NCBI RefSeq assembly: GCF_040812015.1
Contig: NZ_JBFNXJ010000024.1
Coordinates: 1-43,914, forward strand
Length of the DNA: 43,914 nt
From: Chitinivorax sp. PXF-14
GTDB lineage: Bacteria; Pseudomonadota; Gammaproteobacteria; Burkholderiales; SCOH01
Direction of reading: 5' to 3'
Shown: one piece after another, positions 13,804 through 20,109 of the stretch
Layout of the letters: every line of letters starts with the position of its first letter
Position numbering within the stretch: the stretch's first letter is position 1
The notes under the pieces: model-generated
Told to the model about the DNA's origin: nothing
Seen by the model: the letters and a program-made list of their open reading frames with translations, nothing else
Database searches by the model: none
Position numbers and translations under genes: made by a program

Positions 13804-15449
13804 TGAAAAACACAAAAAAAGTCCTCCCTTCATTATTAATCTTTTCCTTGCTTTCTTCAAATATTCAGCAAGCTATGGCTCTACCTAATTTCAGTCAGCT
13901 ATCTAAGGCCGTTGCTGGAACCTCTCAGATAGGAAATATGTTGATAAAACAAATCGCTGTTCTTAAAGCTTCTCAAGTTTTACGAAACACAGCACCAGCA
14001 ACAACACAAGCCGAGAAGGATGCAAGGGATGCATTACTTCAAAAAATGTTTGATAAAGCCACTATGGACGAACTTTATCCCCCTACTCCAACAGCTACAG
14101 AATTTGTTCAAAATCCCGCAATATCAACCGAAGTCAGTAAGACTGTTAGAAATTTATATGACTCAGCTTCAAAGGAAGTCATTGAATCAGGAAATCCCGT
14201 CATATCTCTTTCAGAAGTCATCAGAGCTATTACTTCAAGAACTTCTCAGTATGCTGTCTTGGGTGGAGGTCTTCTTTGGCTTACATGGAATACAAACGGA
14301 GTTTATGGTCCTACCCTTGTAAATAAACTTAAGTACGACAAAATTCCTCAATCTCTTTCTACATTTAAATCTAAGAAATTATTGATAGGCGATCAACTCT
14401 ACACTTTTGAGAATTCAACTTATACACCAACTAACCCCGTTGTTTCTTTCTCTTCTCCAGAGTTAGCCTTTGCTGTTAGATACGATCAAATGTATCAAGC
14501 TCAACTCACAAACCTAACTTGTACCACACCAAATGCAACAACAGGCTTAATGAGTTGCGACGGAATATTTTTAAGGAATGGAAGCTCAATCAACTTCACA
14601 GGAAGTCAGCTTTATGCACTTCCAACAAATAAAAGTCCTCTTCAGTGTGATCCTATGGCTGTCATAGTTTCTGGAGCTAGTTGTAGTTATGCCTCTATTC
14701 CTTACATTCCTCAAGAGTCATATTTTGGAAGTTCTTTTGGTACTTGGACTTCAAATGTCGCAACTACCAATGAGTTAGATAATGCTACAGACGAAGAAGC
14801 ACAATCAAAACTTGATCCTAGAACAGTCGTAGCTATTGCTAATGCAATTGATAACGACGCGATTTCTCAAGGAAAAGCCAGCCCTAGTCCTTACGGTCAA
14901 TTAACTAATGACGATTATGTTTATGCTCAAAAAGTCTTGAACAATAATCCTTCTCCTGAAATGGGGAATGTCCTTGAGCCAATGACACCCGTTCAAATGT
15001 TCTCAGGAACTGCCGTCAGTGGTGGCACTAACACAGGAGGAAACACAGGAGGCAGTACAGGAGGTGGTACAGGTGGTGGCTCAGACCCCAACCCTGACCC
15101 TAATCCTGACCCAAATCCCGACCCTAACCCCAATCCTGACCCTAATAACGGAGGTTCAGGAACAACCATCCCAGCAGGTCCTAGCTACAGCCCTCCAGAC
15201 CTCACACCTCCAACCATAGCCATGATTCTTGATCCGTTCTTGAATCTCATGCCTAGCTTAAGAAAGTTCACTGTCCCAGGTCATTCAATTGAATGTCCTC
15301 CTTGGAGTCTTCACTTCACTTTCATGGGGCAAGAATTCGGAGGGGACTTTACTTATCACTGTGAATTAGCACAACAAAAGCGATCAGAAATTAGATCCTT
15401 CATGGTTATCTTCTTCACAATTATGGTTGTGTTTATATTTTTAATGTAA
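13803..15449 (+). CDS. Minor coat/adsorption protein, pIII- or TspB-like
   Basis: Protein of 548 residues at the pIII position. Signal peptide (KKVLPSLLIFSLLSS...QAMA, about 26 residues), a long secreted domain with paired cysteines (TCTTPN...SCDG, LQCDPMAVIVSGASC), a flexible linker of Gly/Thr repeats (residues about 406-427) then DPNP repeats (about 428-445), and a C-terminal module with two cysteines (IECPPWSL, YHCELAQ) and a terminal membrane anchor (VIFFTIMVVFIFLM). This plan matches pIII, where the N-terminal domain binds the host receptor and the C-terminal domain anchors to the virion end. Neisserial phage TspB proteins have similar Pro/Asp-rich linkers and a comparable C-terminus. 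The receptor is unknown. Confidence 0.8.
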   Translation: MKNTKKVLPSLLIFSLLSSNIQQAMALPNFSQLSKAVAGTSQIGNMLIKQIAVLKASQVLRNTAPATTQAEKDARDALLQKMFDKATMDELYPPTPTATEFVQNPAISTEVSKTVRNLYDSASKEVIESGNPVISLSEVIRAITSRTSQYAVLGGGLLWLTWNTNGVYGPTLVNKLKYDKIPQSLSTFKSKKLLIGDQLYTFENSTYTPTNPVVSFSSPELAFAVRYDQMYQAQLTNLTCTTPNATTGLMSCDGIFLRNGSSINFTGSQLYALPTNKSPLQCDPMAVIVSGASCSYASIPYIPQESYFGSSFGTWTSNVATTNELDNATDEEAQSKLDPRTVVAIANAIDNDAISQGKASPSPYGQLTNDDYVYAQKVLNNNPSPEMGNVLEPMTPVQMFSGTAVSGGTNTGGNTGGSTGGGTGGGSDPNPDPNPDPNPDPNPNPDPNNGGSGTTIPAGPSYSPPDLTPPTIAMILDPFLNLMPSLRKFTVPGHSIECPPWSLHFTFMGQEFGGDFTYHCELAQQKRSEIRSFMVIFFTIMVVFIFLM

Positions 15450-15458
15450 GGAGATAAC

Positions 15459-15755
15459 ATGTCATTTGTTGCTATTATTATTTCAGGATTGAATGCTATT
15501 TTAGGATGGTTGTTAAGGACTATCGTAATTAAATTCGTCTTCTTTACCGCTCTTTTTGTTTTGGCTTCTGAAGCTATCTCTTATCTTTCCAATGCGGGAA
15601 TATTTCCAGACGGAAGCTCAATATCAACAGCACTTCAATCTCTTTCTCCTTCTGTCTGGTGGGGACTTGATTTATTTGCTTTTGATATTGGTTTTCCAAT
15701 GATCCTCTCAGCATTCACCCTAAGATGGATAATTAAATTTATGAGGGGAATGTAA
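15459..15755 (+). CDS. Minor coat protein, pVI/DUF2523-like
   Basis: 98 residues with three hydrophobic helices (AIIISGLNAILGWLLRTIVIKFVFFTALFVLA; then about residues 66-90) and a basic end (RWIIKFMRGM). Size, helix plan and position between the pIII-like protein and Zot are those of pVI-type proteins (DUF2523 family) that, together with pIII, cap the virion end released last. The TAATG junction overlaps the zot start by one base, indicating coupled translation. Confidence 0.78.
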   Translation: MSFVAIIISGLNAILGWLLRTIVIKFVFFTALFVLASEAISYLSNAGIFPDGSSISTALQSLSPSVWWGLDLFAFDIGFPMILSAFTLRWIIKFMRGM

Positions 15756-16843
15756 TGGCTATCTTTGCTTATACTGGATTAATGGGTCATGGGAAAACTT
15801 ATCAAGCCGTCAAGTCTGTTGTTGTTCCCAAATATAAAGCTGGCTACAACATAAAGACAAATATCTCAGGCTTGAATGAGGAAAATATCAAAGAATATAT
15901 TCTCAAGCATGACCCCGAATATGATCCAAAAAACTTCGGAACAATTCATTTTTTCAATGAAGACGATCCTCAGAAAGACGGCTTTTTTCCGTCTGAAGTT
16001 GAGAGATTAAACACTGAGACAAATGAACTTGAGAAGGTTGTACTTCCTGGAATCTGCCAGCCTGGCGATCTCATTATTGTTGACGAGGCTTGGCAATATT
16101 GGGACTCAGGCTTTAGCTTTCCCAAGAATCACATAAATTTTTTTAGATACATGAGGCACTTCGTTAACTCAAAAGGCCATACAAGCGATCTAGTCATTAT
16201 TACTCAGGACATTTCAACCATAGATAGGCAATTGAAGAAGCTTGTTGAAATGACCTTTTACACCAATAAGCCAAAAATGTTGACCTCAGATAGATTTAAT
16301 CTGACTATCTATCAAGGCTCTTCTTTGAGAAAAACAAACATGATTTCTCATGGAACACTTCCACAAAAATACGACCCCGAGATTTTTCCTCTCTATAAAT
16401 CTTACACACAAGAAAATGCCCAAGAGGAACTAGTTGACGGAAGAATAGTCTTTTGGAAATCAAAGCCTTTTATTTTCTCAATGGCTTTTGCATTTCTTTT
16501 AATGGCTTTAGGGCTTTTTAAAGTAATATCCTTTTTTAATGGAGGTGCAATCTCTGACAAAAGCAAGAAAGAGGTTCACTCAAAAGAACATGACTCAACA
16601 AAGGAAAAAGGGACACCAAAGGGAGGGACTTCTTCCCCCATAGGAACAACTCCCGTCCCTCTTTCCACACCTGCAAGCACAGACAAAAAGATTACTGTTC
16701 TATTTTATAAGAATAATAATTTGATTGTTGGCTTCAAATCACAAGATAAAGACTCAAAAACAGAATACCGTTTTAATCCAGATTGTTCAGGATTCGGAAG
16801 ATTTATCACATGTAATATTGACAATAAGAAAATTTCCTTTTAA
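15755..16843 (+). CDS. zot: Zot/pI-family assembly ATPase
   Basis: Inner-membrane protein of 362 residues needed for extrusion of filamentous virions. Walker A is GLMGHGKT (residues 8-15), Walker B is LIIVDEAW (Asp110, Glu111). A single transmembrane helix (about residues 237-258, FSMAFAFLLMALGLF) separates the cytoplasmic ATPase from a Ser/Thr/Lys-rich periplasmic stalk. The periplasmic C-terminus has two cysteines (NPDCSGFGRFITCNID). The domain is the one named after Vibrio zonula occludens toxin, but nothing here suggests toxin activity. It is translationally coupled to the pVI-like gene and followed by the secretin. Confidence 0.92.
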   Translation: MAIFAYTGLMGHGKTYQAVKSVVVPKYKAGYNIKTNISGLNEENIKEYILKHDPEYDPKNFGTIHFFNEDDPQKDGFFPSEVERLNTETNELEKVVLPGICQPGDLIIVDEAWQYWDSGFSFPKNHINFFRYMRHFVNSKGHTSDLVIITQDISTIDRQLKKLVEMTFYTNKPKMLTSDRFNLTIYQGSSLRKTNMISHGTLPQKYDPEIFPLYKSYTQENAQEELVDGRIVFWKSKPFIFSMAFAFLLMALGLFKVISFFNGGAISDKSKKEVHSKEHDSTKEKGTPKGGTSSPIGTTPVPLSTPASTDKKITVLFYKNNNLIVGFKSQDKDSKTEYRFNPDCSGFGRFITCNIDNKKISF

Positions 16844-16872
16844 ATGAGTTATATCATTTATGGGGAAATAAT

Positions 16873-18285
16873 ATGAAAAACACAAAAATATGGCTATCTC
16901 TATTGATAGCCTTTTCTTTAAGTCATGCACATGCACAGAATAAAAATATAGCTCTTCCTACTTCCTTACCAATGGGACTCCCTCCGATAGAAGCAACGAA
17001 TCCCTACAATATACCTAAACAACTTCCTCCAATGGTTTTGAATGGAAAGAATGAGTCTCCCTCATTCAACTTCCAAGAAATGCCAGTGAGTCAGTTGATC
17101 TCTTTTTATTTTCAGGAAATCAATTCAAACAGTTATGTCCTTGCTCCTGATATTGCTCAGGACACAAGAGTCATATCTCTTCGTTTTGATTCCACTAAAA
17201 ACAAACAGAGTTCAGAGTTCACAAGGAATTTAATCGCTTCTTTGGGCTACACCATTGAAAACAAGTCAGGAGTCTACTTCGTTACCAAGCTTCCAGAAGC
17301 AAAAGAATTGAAGAAGAACCTTGTCTTAGATATTTATAGACCGAAGTATAAAGATTCAAATTATTTAATTAATTTGCTTCGTTCTAGCTTTCCAAATGCT
17401 TTCGGAACTACCTCAGTTGTTCAGAATGCTTCAGCAATGGAGACCAAAAACACCAACCCTCCACCTGGTTCGGCTGCTGCACAAATTGACTCAAGAGTTG
17501 ACACAATTCTTCTACATAGTGAAGACCCTCAAGAGCTTGAGAAGGTTAAAAAGTATCTTTCCCTTTTAGACATTCCAGACAATAACCTTTTTGTTAAAGC
17601 TAATATTTATGAAGTTTCTTATTCAAAAAAGGACGGTTCAGCAATTGGCTTGATCATGAATTTAGCAAGTAGCAAGCTCAATGTTCAGTTTAATTCAGCT
17701 TCAACTCTAGATAACGTTTTGAAGTTCACAAGTAGCGGATTGAGTCTCATGTTCTCTAACATTGATACAGATTCAAGGTTCAAGTTGCTTTCAAGTCCAT
17801 ATCTTCGAATAAAAAACGGTTCGACCTCTTCTCTAACTGTCGGTCAATCTGTACCAACTTTAGGCTCCGTCTCATATCAAGGAAACTCAGGTACACCCGT
17901 TCAAAATGTTGAGTATAAAGATTCCGGACTTGTATTCAAATTGACTCCAACCATAAGACAGGAATCAATTGACATCCAACTTTCCCAACAAATTTCCGAA
18001 GTTCAAAACACAACAACAGGAGTCAACACAACTCCCACTCTTACAAAGAGACAGCTTGAATCTACCTTCACAACAAAGAAAAATGAAGCCGTAATTCTTG
18101 GAGGATTAAAACAAGAAAAGTCAGCTTCTGGCAAAAGTAGACCCTTCTTTCTTCCATTTCTTTCTAATGACAATCAGAGTCAAGACAACACAGAAATCAT
18201 AATAATTCTTGAAGTTCTCTCAACAGAAAACGATCAACAAGCCAGCAACGAAGCCACGTCAGTGAGTGAAAATCAATCTAGATAA
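16873..18285 (+). CDS. Phage secretin, pIV-like outer-membrane channel
   Basis: 470 residues: signal peptide (WLSLLIAFSLSHAHA, cleaved before Gln22), N-domains in the first half (NFQEMPVSQLISFYFQEINSNSYVLAPDI; then VDTILLHSEDPQELEKVKKYLSLLD, a secretin N1/N3-type repeat), and a C-terminal secretin domain (FKLLSSPYLRIKNG, VGQSVPTLG, YKDSGLVFKLTPTI, and the final TFTTKKNEAVILGGLKQEK). It should form the multimeric channel through which virions leave without lysis. Having its own secretin makes the element independent of host type II or pilus secretins, unlike CTX phage. ATG 16873 has the TATGGGGA leader. A terminator separates it from mobC. Confidence 0.92.
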   Translation: MKNTKIWLSLLIAFSLSHAHAQNKNIALPTSLPMGLPPIEATNPYNIPKQLPPMVLNGKNESPSFNFQEMPVSQLISFYFQEINSNSYVLAPDIAQDTRVISLRFDSTKNKQSSEFTRNLIASLGYTIENKSGVYFVTKLPEAKELKKNLVLDIYRPKYKDSNYLINLLRSSFPNAFGTTSVVQNASAMETKNTNPPPGSAAAQIDSRVDTILLHSEDPQELEKVKKYLSLLDIPDNNLFVKANIYEVSYSKKDGSAIGLIMNLASSKLNVQFNSASTLDNVLKFTSSGLSLMFSNIDTDSRFKLLSSPYLRIKNGSTSSLTVGQSVPTLGSVSYQGNSGTPVQNVEYKDSGLVFKLTPTIRQESIDIQLSQQISEVQNTTTGVNTTPTLTKRQLESTFTTKKNEAVILGGLKQEKSASGKSRPFFLPFLSNDNQSQDNTEIIIILEVLSTENDQQASNEATSVSENQSR

Positions 18286-18315
18286 GCAAGCTCGTCTTGC
18301 TTCTCGGAACACAAA

Positions 18316-18340
18316 AAAAGGACTCGCTAGAGTCCTTTTG
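18316..18340 (+). terminator. Terminator after the secretin gene
   Basis: AAAAGGACTC (18316-18325), loop GCTA, GAGTCCTTTT (18330-18339). It separates the phage operon from the mobilization module and shares its stem with the terminator at 19864. Confidence 0.88.
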
Positions 18341-18383
18341 TCATTTCAATTCCAAAATTAAAAAACTTTAGGCGAGGTTAGCT

Positions 18384-18412
18384 ATTGTATATACAATTTC
18401 ATTGTATATAAT
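18384..18412 (+). promoter_or_regulatory. Promoter with palindromic operator for mobC-mobA
   Basis: A perfect 14-bp palindrome ATTGTATATACAAT (18384-18397) is followed by ATTGTATATAAT (18401-18412). TTGTAT (18385-18390), 16 bases, TATAAT (18407-18412) forms a promoter with a consensus -10. The palindrome covers the -35 and the second half-site the -10, so a dimeric repressor would block transcription. Confidence 0.68.
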
Positions 18413-18454
18413 AGTAATAGGAGCTAAAGCTAAAACAAAAAAGGAGACTCCAAA

Positions 18455-18775
18455 ATGAAAAAAGAAACTAAAGACGAGACAATTATTATTCGTTGTACAA
18501 GAAAAGAAAAAGAATTTATTAAGCTTACAGCAACTCTAAAAGAGTTCAAGTCAATCAGTGATTATCTTCTTGCTTCCACTATCTACCCTCAATCACTGGA
18601 CAAGAAAAAAGCTCAGTCAATGCTCTATGAAGTAAATAAGATCGGAGTTAATCTCAATCAAATTTCTAGAAAAATTAATCAATTTGAGCTTACAGACCCT
18701 CTTGAAATTATTCAGTATCTTGAGCTTATCAACTCACAACTCGAAGAAGTTGTACGAGTTTATAAGGAGCTTTAA
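18455..18775 (+). CDS. mobC: MobC-like relaxosome accessory protein
   Basis: 106 residues. An N-terminal ribbon-helix-helix-like part (ETIIIRCTRKEKEFIKLTATLKEFKSISDYLL) precedes a helical C-terminal half with GVNLNQISRKIN, the signature stretch of bacterial mobilization protein MobC. MobC-type proteins bind and open the origin of transfer so the relaxase can nick. Strong AAGGAG before ATG 18455. The stop lies two bases before the relaxase ATG, so both form one operon behind the palindromic promoter. RHH proteins of this kind often regulate their own promoter, which makes it a candidate for binding 18384-18412; that is inference. Confidence 0.82.
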   Translation: MKKETKDETIIIRCTRKEKEFIKLTATLKEFKSISDYLLASTIYPQSLDKKKAQSMLYEVNKIGVNLNQISRKINQFELTDPLEIIQYLELINSQLEEVVRVYKEL

Positions 18776-18777
18776 TC

Positions 18778-19863
18778 ATGATAGTGAAAATTTTCAATCA
18801 AGGAACTTCTAACGGTAAAGCTCACATTGATTATTTATTCAGTGAAGAAAAACACAAAGGTTTTAAGCCTCAGCTTTTCAAAGGCAATCGTTTCTTGACA
18901 GAAGAAATCACAGGCTCAATCACAAATAAAAATAAATATACGGCTGGAGTTATTGCTTTTAGAGACAATGAGACTTTAGAGAAATCACAACTTTTAGATA
19001 TTATTGAATCCTTTGAGTCAACCGTCGCTCCCTTCCATGATAAAGGGAGAGTCAATTTCTTATGGGTTCTACACAAAGACAAAAAGAATATAGAGCTTCA
19101 TTTTATATCGCCTCGCATTGACTTAAAAAGCCAAAAGGCTCTAGACATTCACCCCAATACAAAAGCCAACCTTTTACTCTTCGAGCACTTCACAAGAGCA
19201 ACTAATTACAAATATGGTTTTGAACAAGTTGACAAGAAAGATTACAAAAAAGGAAACTTTGAATTTTCTAAAAAGCTTGTTAGAGACTTAGTTGAGAAGA
19301 GAGCTATTTTCTTTCAGTCAAAGTATTGCGAAAAGAAAAAAAATCCCTACAATAAAAATACAACTAGAAAAATAAAGGTAAAAAATGGAATGGAAGGAAT
19401 TGGAACAACTAACAAAAGAAGTCTTAGAGCTTCAGAGTCAACTCAACTTGATATGTTCAGTAATAGAAGAAGTCCAAAAGACTCAACTTCAACACCACAA
19501 CATATTGACAGACCTACTCAACCAGAGAACAGGAACAAGCACACAGAAAGAGAACAAGGTAGAGAACACACCTCAACCACAAGTCAAAAACTTCAATCAG
19601 GTCAAAAGCATGATAGCAAGTCTGAGACAAGTTCCAGTTCAAAACCTGACTCCAGAACTTCAATCCAGAAAGCCAACGATTTAAGAAACTCTCCTTTAAT
19701 CAGTCAGCTTCATGAAGTTCAAGCTTTATACAATAGCGAACATGATCAGTTTAAGAGACTTGAGCTATACAACAGATTACTTCAACTTCGTTATGATATT
19801 GAGCTTGAAGAAAATGCCAAAAAGCTTGAAGAAGAGAAGAAAAATCAATTTAAGTTTAAATAA
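18778..19863 (+). CDS. mobA: ColE1 MbeA-type relaxase/mobilization protein
   Basis: 361 residues. The N-terminus matches ColE1 MbeA in spacing and key residues: MIVK start, catalytic Tyr19 in HIDYLF, KYTAGVIAF, FLWVLHKDKKNIELHF and IDLKSQKALDIHP. The metal motif is His99-Glu106-His108, where ColE1 relaxases have His-Glu-Asn; the third ligand is thus the ordinary His. It should nick the transferred strand at oriT and stay bound to its 5' end for export by a conjugative helper. The C-terminal part after residue 200 is polar and low-complexity, exactly where another ORF is nested, and ends in a coiled coil (LEENAKKLEEEKKN). No coupling protein or pilus genes are present, so transfer would need a helper. 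Confidence 0.9.
   Translation: MIVKIFNQGTSNGKAHIDYLFSEEKHKGFKPQLFKGNRFLTEEITGSITNKNKYTAGVIAFRDNETLEKSQLLDIIESFESTVAPFHDKGRVNFLWVLHKDKKNIELHFISPRIDLKSQKALDIHPNTKANLLLFEHFTRATNYKYGFEQVDKKDYKKGNFEFSKKLVRDLVEKRAIFFQSKYCEKKKNPYNKNTTRKIKVKNGMEGIGTTNKRSLRASESTQLDMFSNRRSPKDSTSTPQHIDRPTQPENRNKHTEREQGREHTSTTSQKLQSGQKHDSKSETSSSSKPDSRTSIQKANDLRNSPLISQLHEVQALYNSEHDQFKRLELYNRLLQLRYDIELEENAKKLEEEKKNQFKFK
19385..19684 (+). CDS. Nested coiled-coil ORF inside mobA, MbeD-like
   Basis: A 99-residue ORF in a different frame from mobA, starting at mobA codon 203. Its ATG is preceded by AAAGG at proper spacing. The first half is a clean heptad-type coiled coil (ELEQLTKEVLELQSQLNLICSVIEEVQ), while the overlapping MobA frame is low-complexity Ser/Thr/Gln-rich sequence. 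That contrast suggests the nested frame is under selection. In ColE1, mbeB and mbeD are small genes overprinted on the 3' part of mbeA in the same manner; MbeD is a coiled-coil entry-exclusion/mobilization protein. Homology to MbeD is inferred from architecture. The ORF has no frame break over 300 bases. Confidence 0.55.
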   Translation: MEWKELEQLTKEVLELQSQLNLICSVIEEVQKTQLQHHNILTDLLNQRTGTSTQKENKVENTPQPQVKNFNQVKSMIASLRQVPVQNLTPELQSRKPTI

Positions 19864-19888
19864 AAAAGGACTCCTTGTGAGTCCTTTT
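19864..19888 (+). terminator. Terminator after mobA
   Basis: AAAAGGACTC (19864-19873), loop CTTGT, GAGTCCTTTT (19879-19888), directly after the mobA stop. The stem is identical to that at 18316. Confidence 0.9.
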
Positions 19889-19892
19889 CTAC

Positions 19893-19913
19893 TTGAGAGA
19901 CTACCTCTCTCAA
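19893..19913. repeat. Perfect inverted repeat near the right end
   Basis: TTGAGAGA (19893-19900), loop CTACC, TCTCTCAA (19906-19913), between the mobA terminator and the right attachment region. The role is unknown; a hairpin used in packaging, recombination or transfer is possible. Confidence 0.6.
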
Positions 19914-19972
19914 ACTCTCTGTGAGTCATTGATTTCAGAGTCTTCCCTATCGGAAGCCTCAGAAACCAACGA

Positions 19973-20014
19973 CTTTTGACAAAAAACTTCCATGATTGAC
20001 TTTGACAAAAAATC
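19973..20014. promoter_or_regulatory. Right arm-type integrase site candidates
   Basis: Two tandem motifs, CTTTTGACAAAAAAC (19973-19987) and CTTTGACAAAAAATC (20000-20014), 27 bp apart, related to motifs beside int at the left end. They are the most likely arm-binding sites for the element integrase. Confidence 0.55.
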
Positions 20015-20031
20015 TTTTCCTTGTAGATCAA

Positions 20032-20109
20032 TCACTTAGGTTCGTTTACTGTCTGGAGGCACCAGAAACAGCCGCCGGCCAGCGTGGCGGTGGCGAGTTG
20101 ATTGCTCAT
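20032..20109 (-). pseudogene. msrA: Orphaned original 5' end of msrA
   Basis: Reads MSNQLATATLAGGCFWCLQTVNEPK and stop: 25 codons. The first 17 or so are GC-rich host sequence ending in the MsrA active-site motif; after the core the frame runs into element DNA and stops. Joined across the repeat with the host part at 8221 and lower coordinates it restores a continuous host msrA. Its ATG overlaps the stop codon of the diguanylate cyclase gene (ATGA, 20109-20106), so msrA was formerly the downstream, translationally coupled gene of that operon. Confidence 0.88.
20057..20067. repeat. attR core
   Basis: AGGCACCAGAA, identical to 8222-8232. On the left lies element DNA; on the right the original GC-rich 5' end of host msrA. 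Confidence 0.85.

Larger units (their letters stand above)
8222..20067. mobile_element. Integrated filamentous phage (inovirus) carrying a ColE1-type mobilization module
   Basis: An AT-rich block of about 11.8 kb is bounded by an 11-bp direct repeat and flanked by the two parts of msrA. It encodes a tyrosine integrase next to the left end, a gpA-type HUH replication protein, a ssDNA-binding-protein candidate, major coat protein, mini virion-size proteins, a pIII-like adhesin, a pVI-like protein, a Zot/pI ATPase and a secretin, in the order typical of filamentous phages. MobC and a MbeA-type relaxase follow. The gene set looks complete, with no frameshifts seen. No clear phage repressor is recognisable. 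The core spacing (8222 to 20057) gives 11,835 bp for the excised circle. The phage assignment rests on gene order plus motifs; the mobilization module rests on relaxase similarity. Confidence 0.92.

Noticed and set aside
15021-15160. Repeat block considered as a CRISPR-like array
   Set aside because: Short in-frame coding repeats (Gly/Thr and DPNP) inside the adsorption protein, without spacers.
15755-16843. Zot as a toxin gene
   Set aside because: The conserved part is the pI assembly ATPase; the C-terminal toxin peptide of Vibrio Zot is not recognisable.
18778-19863. Element as an ICE with its own conjugation system
   Set aside because: No coupling protein, VirB4 or other type IV secretion genes are present; only mobilization functions are seen.
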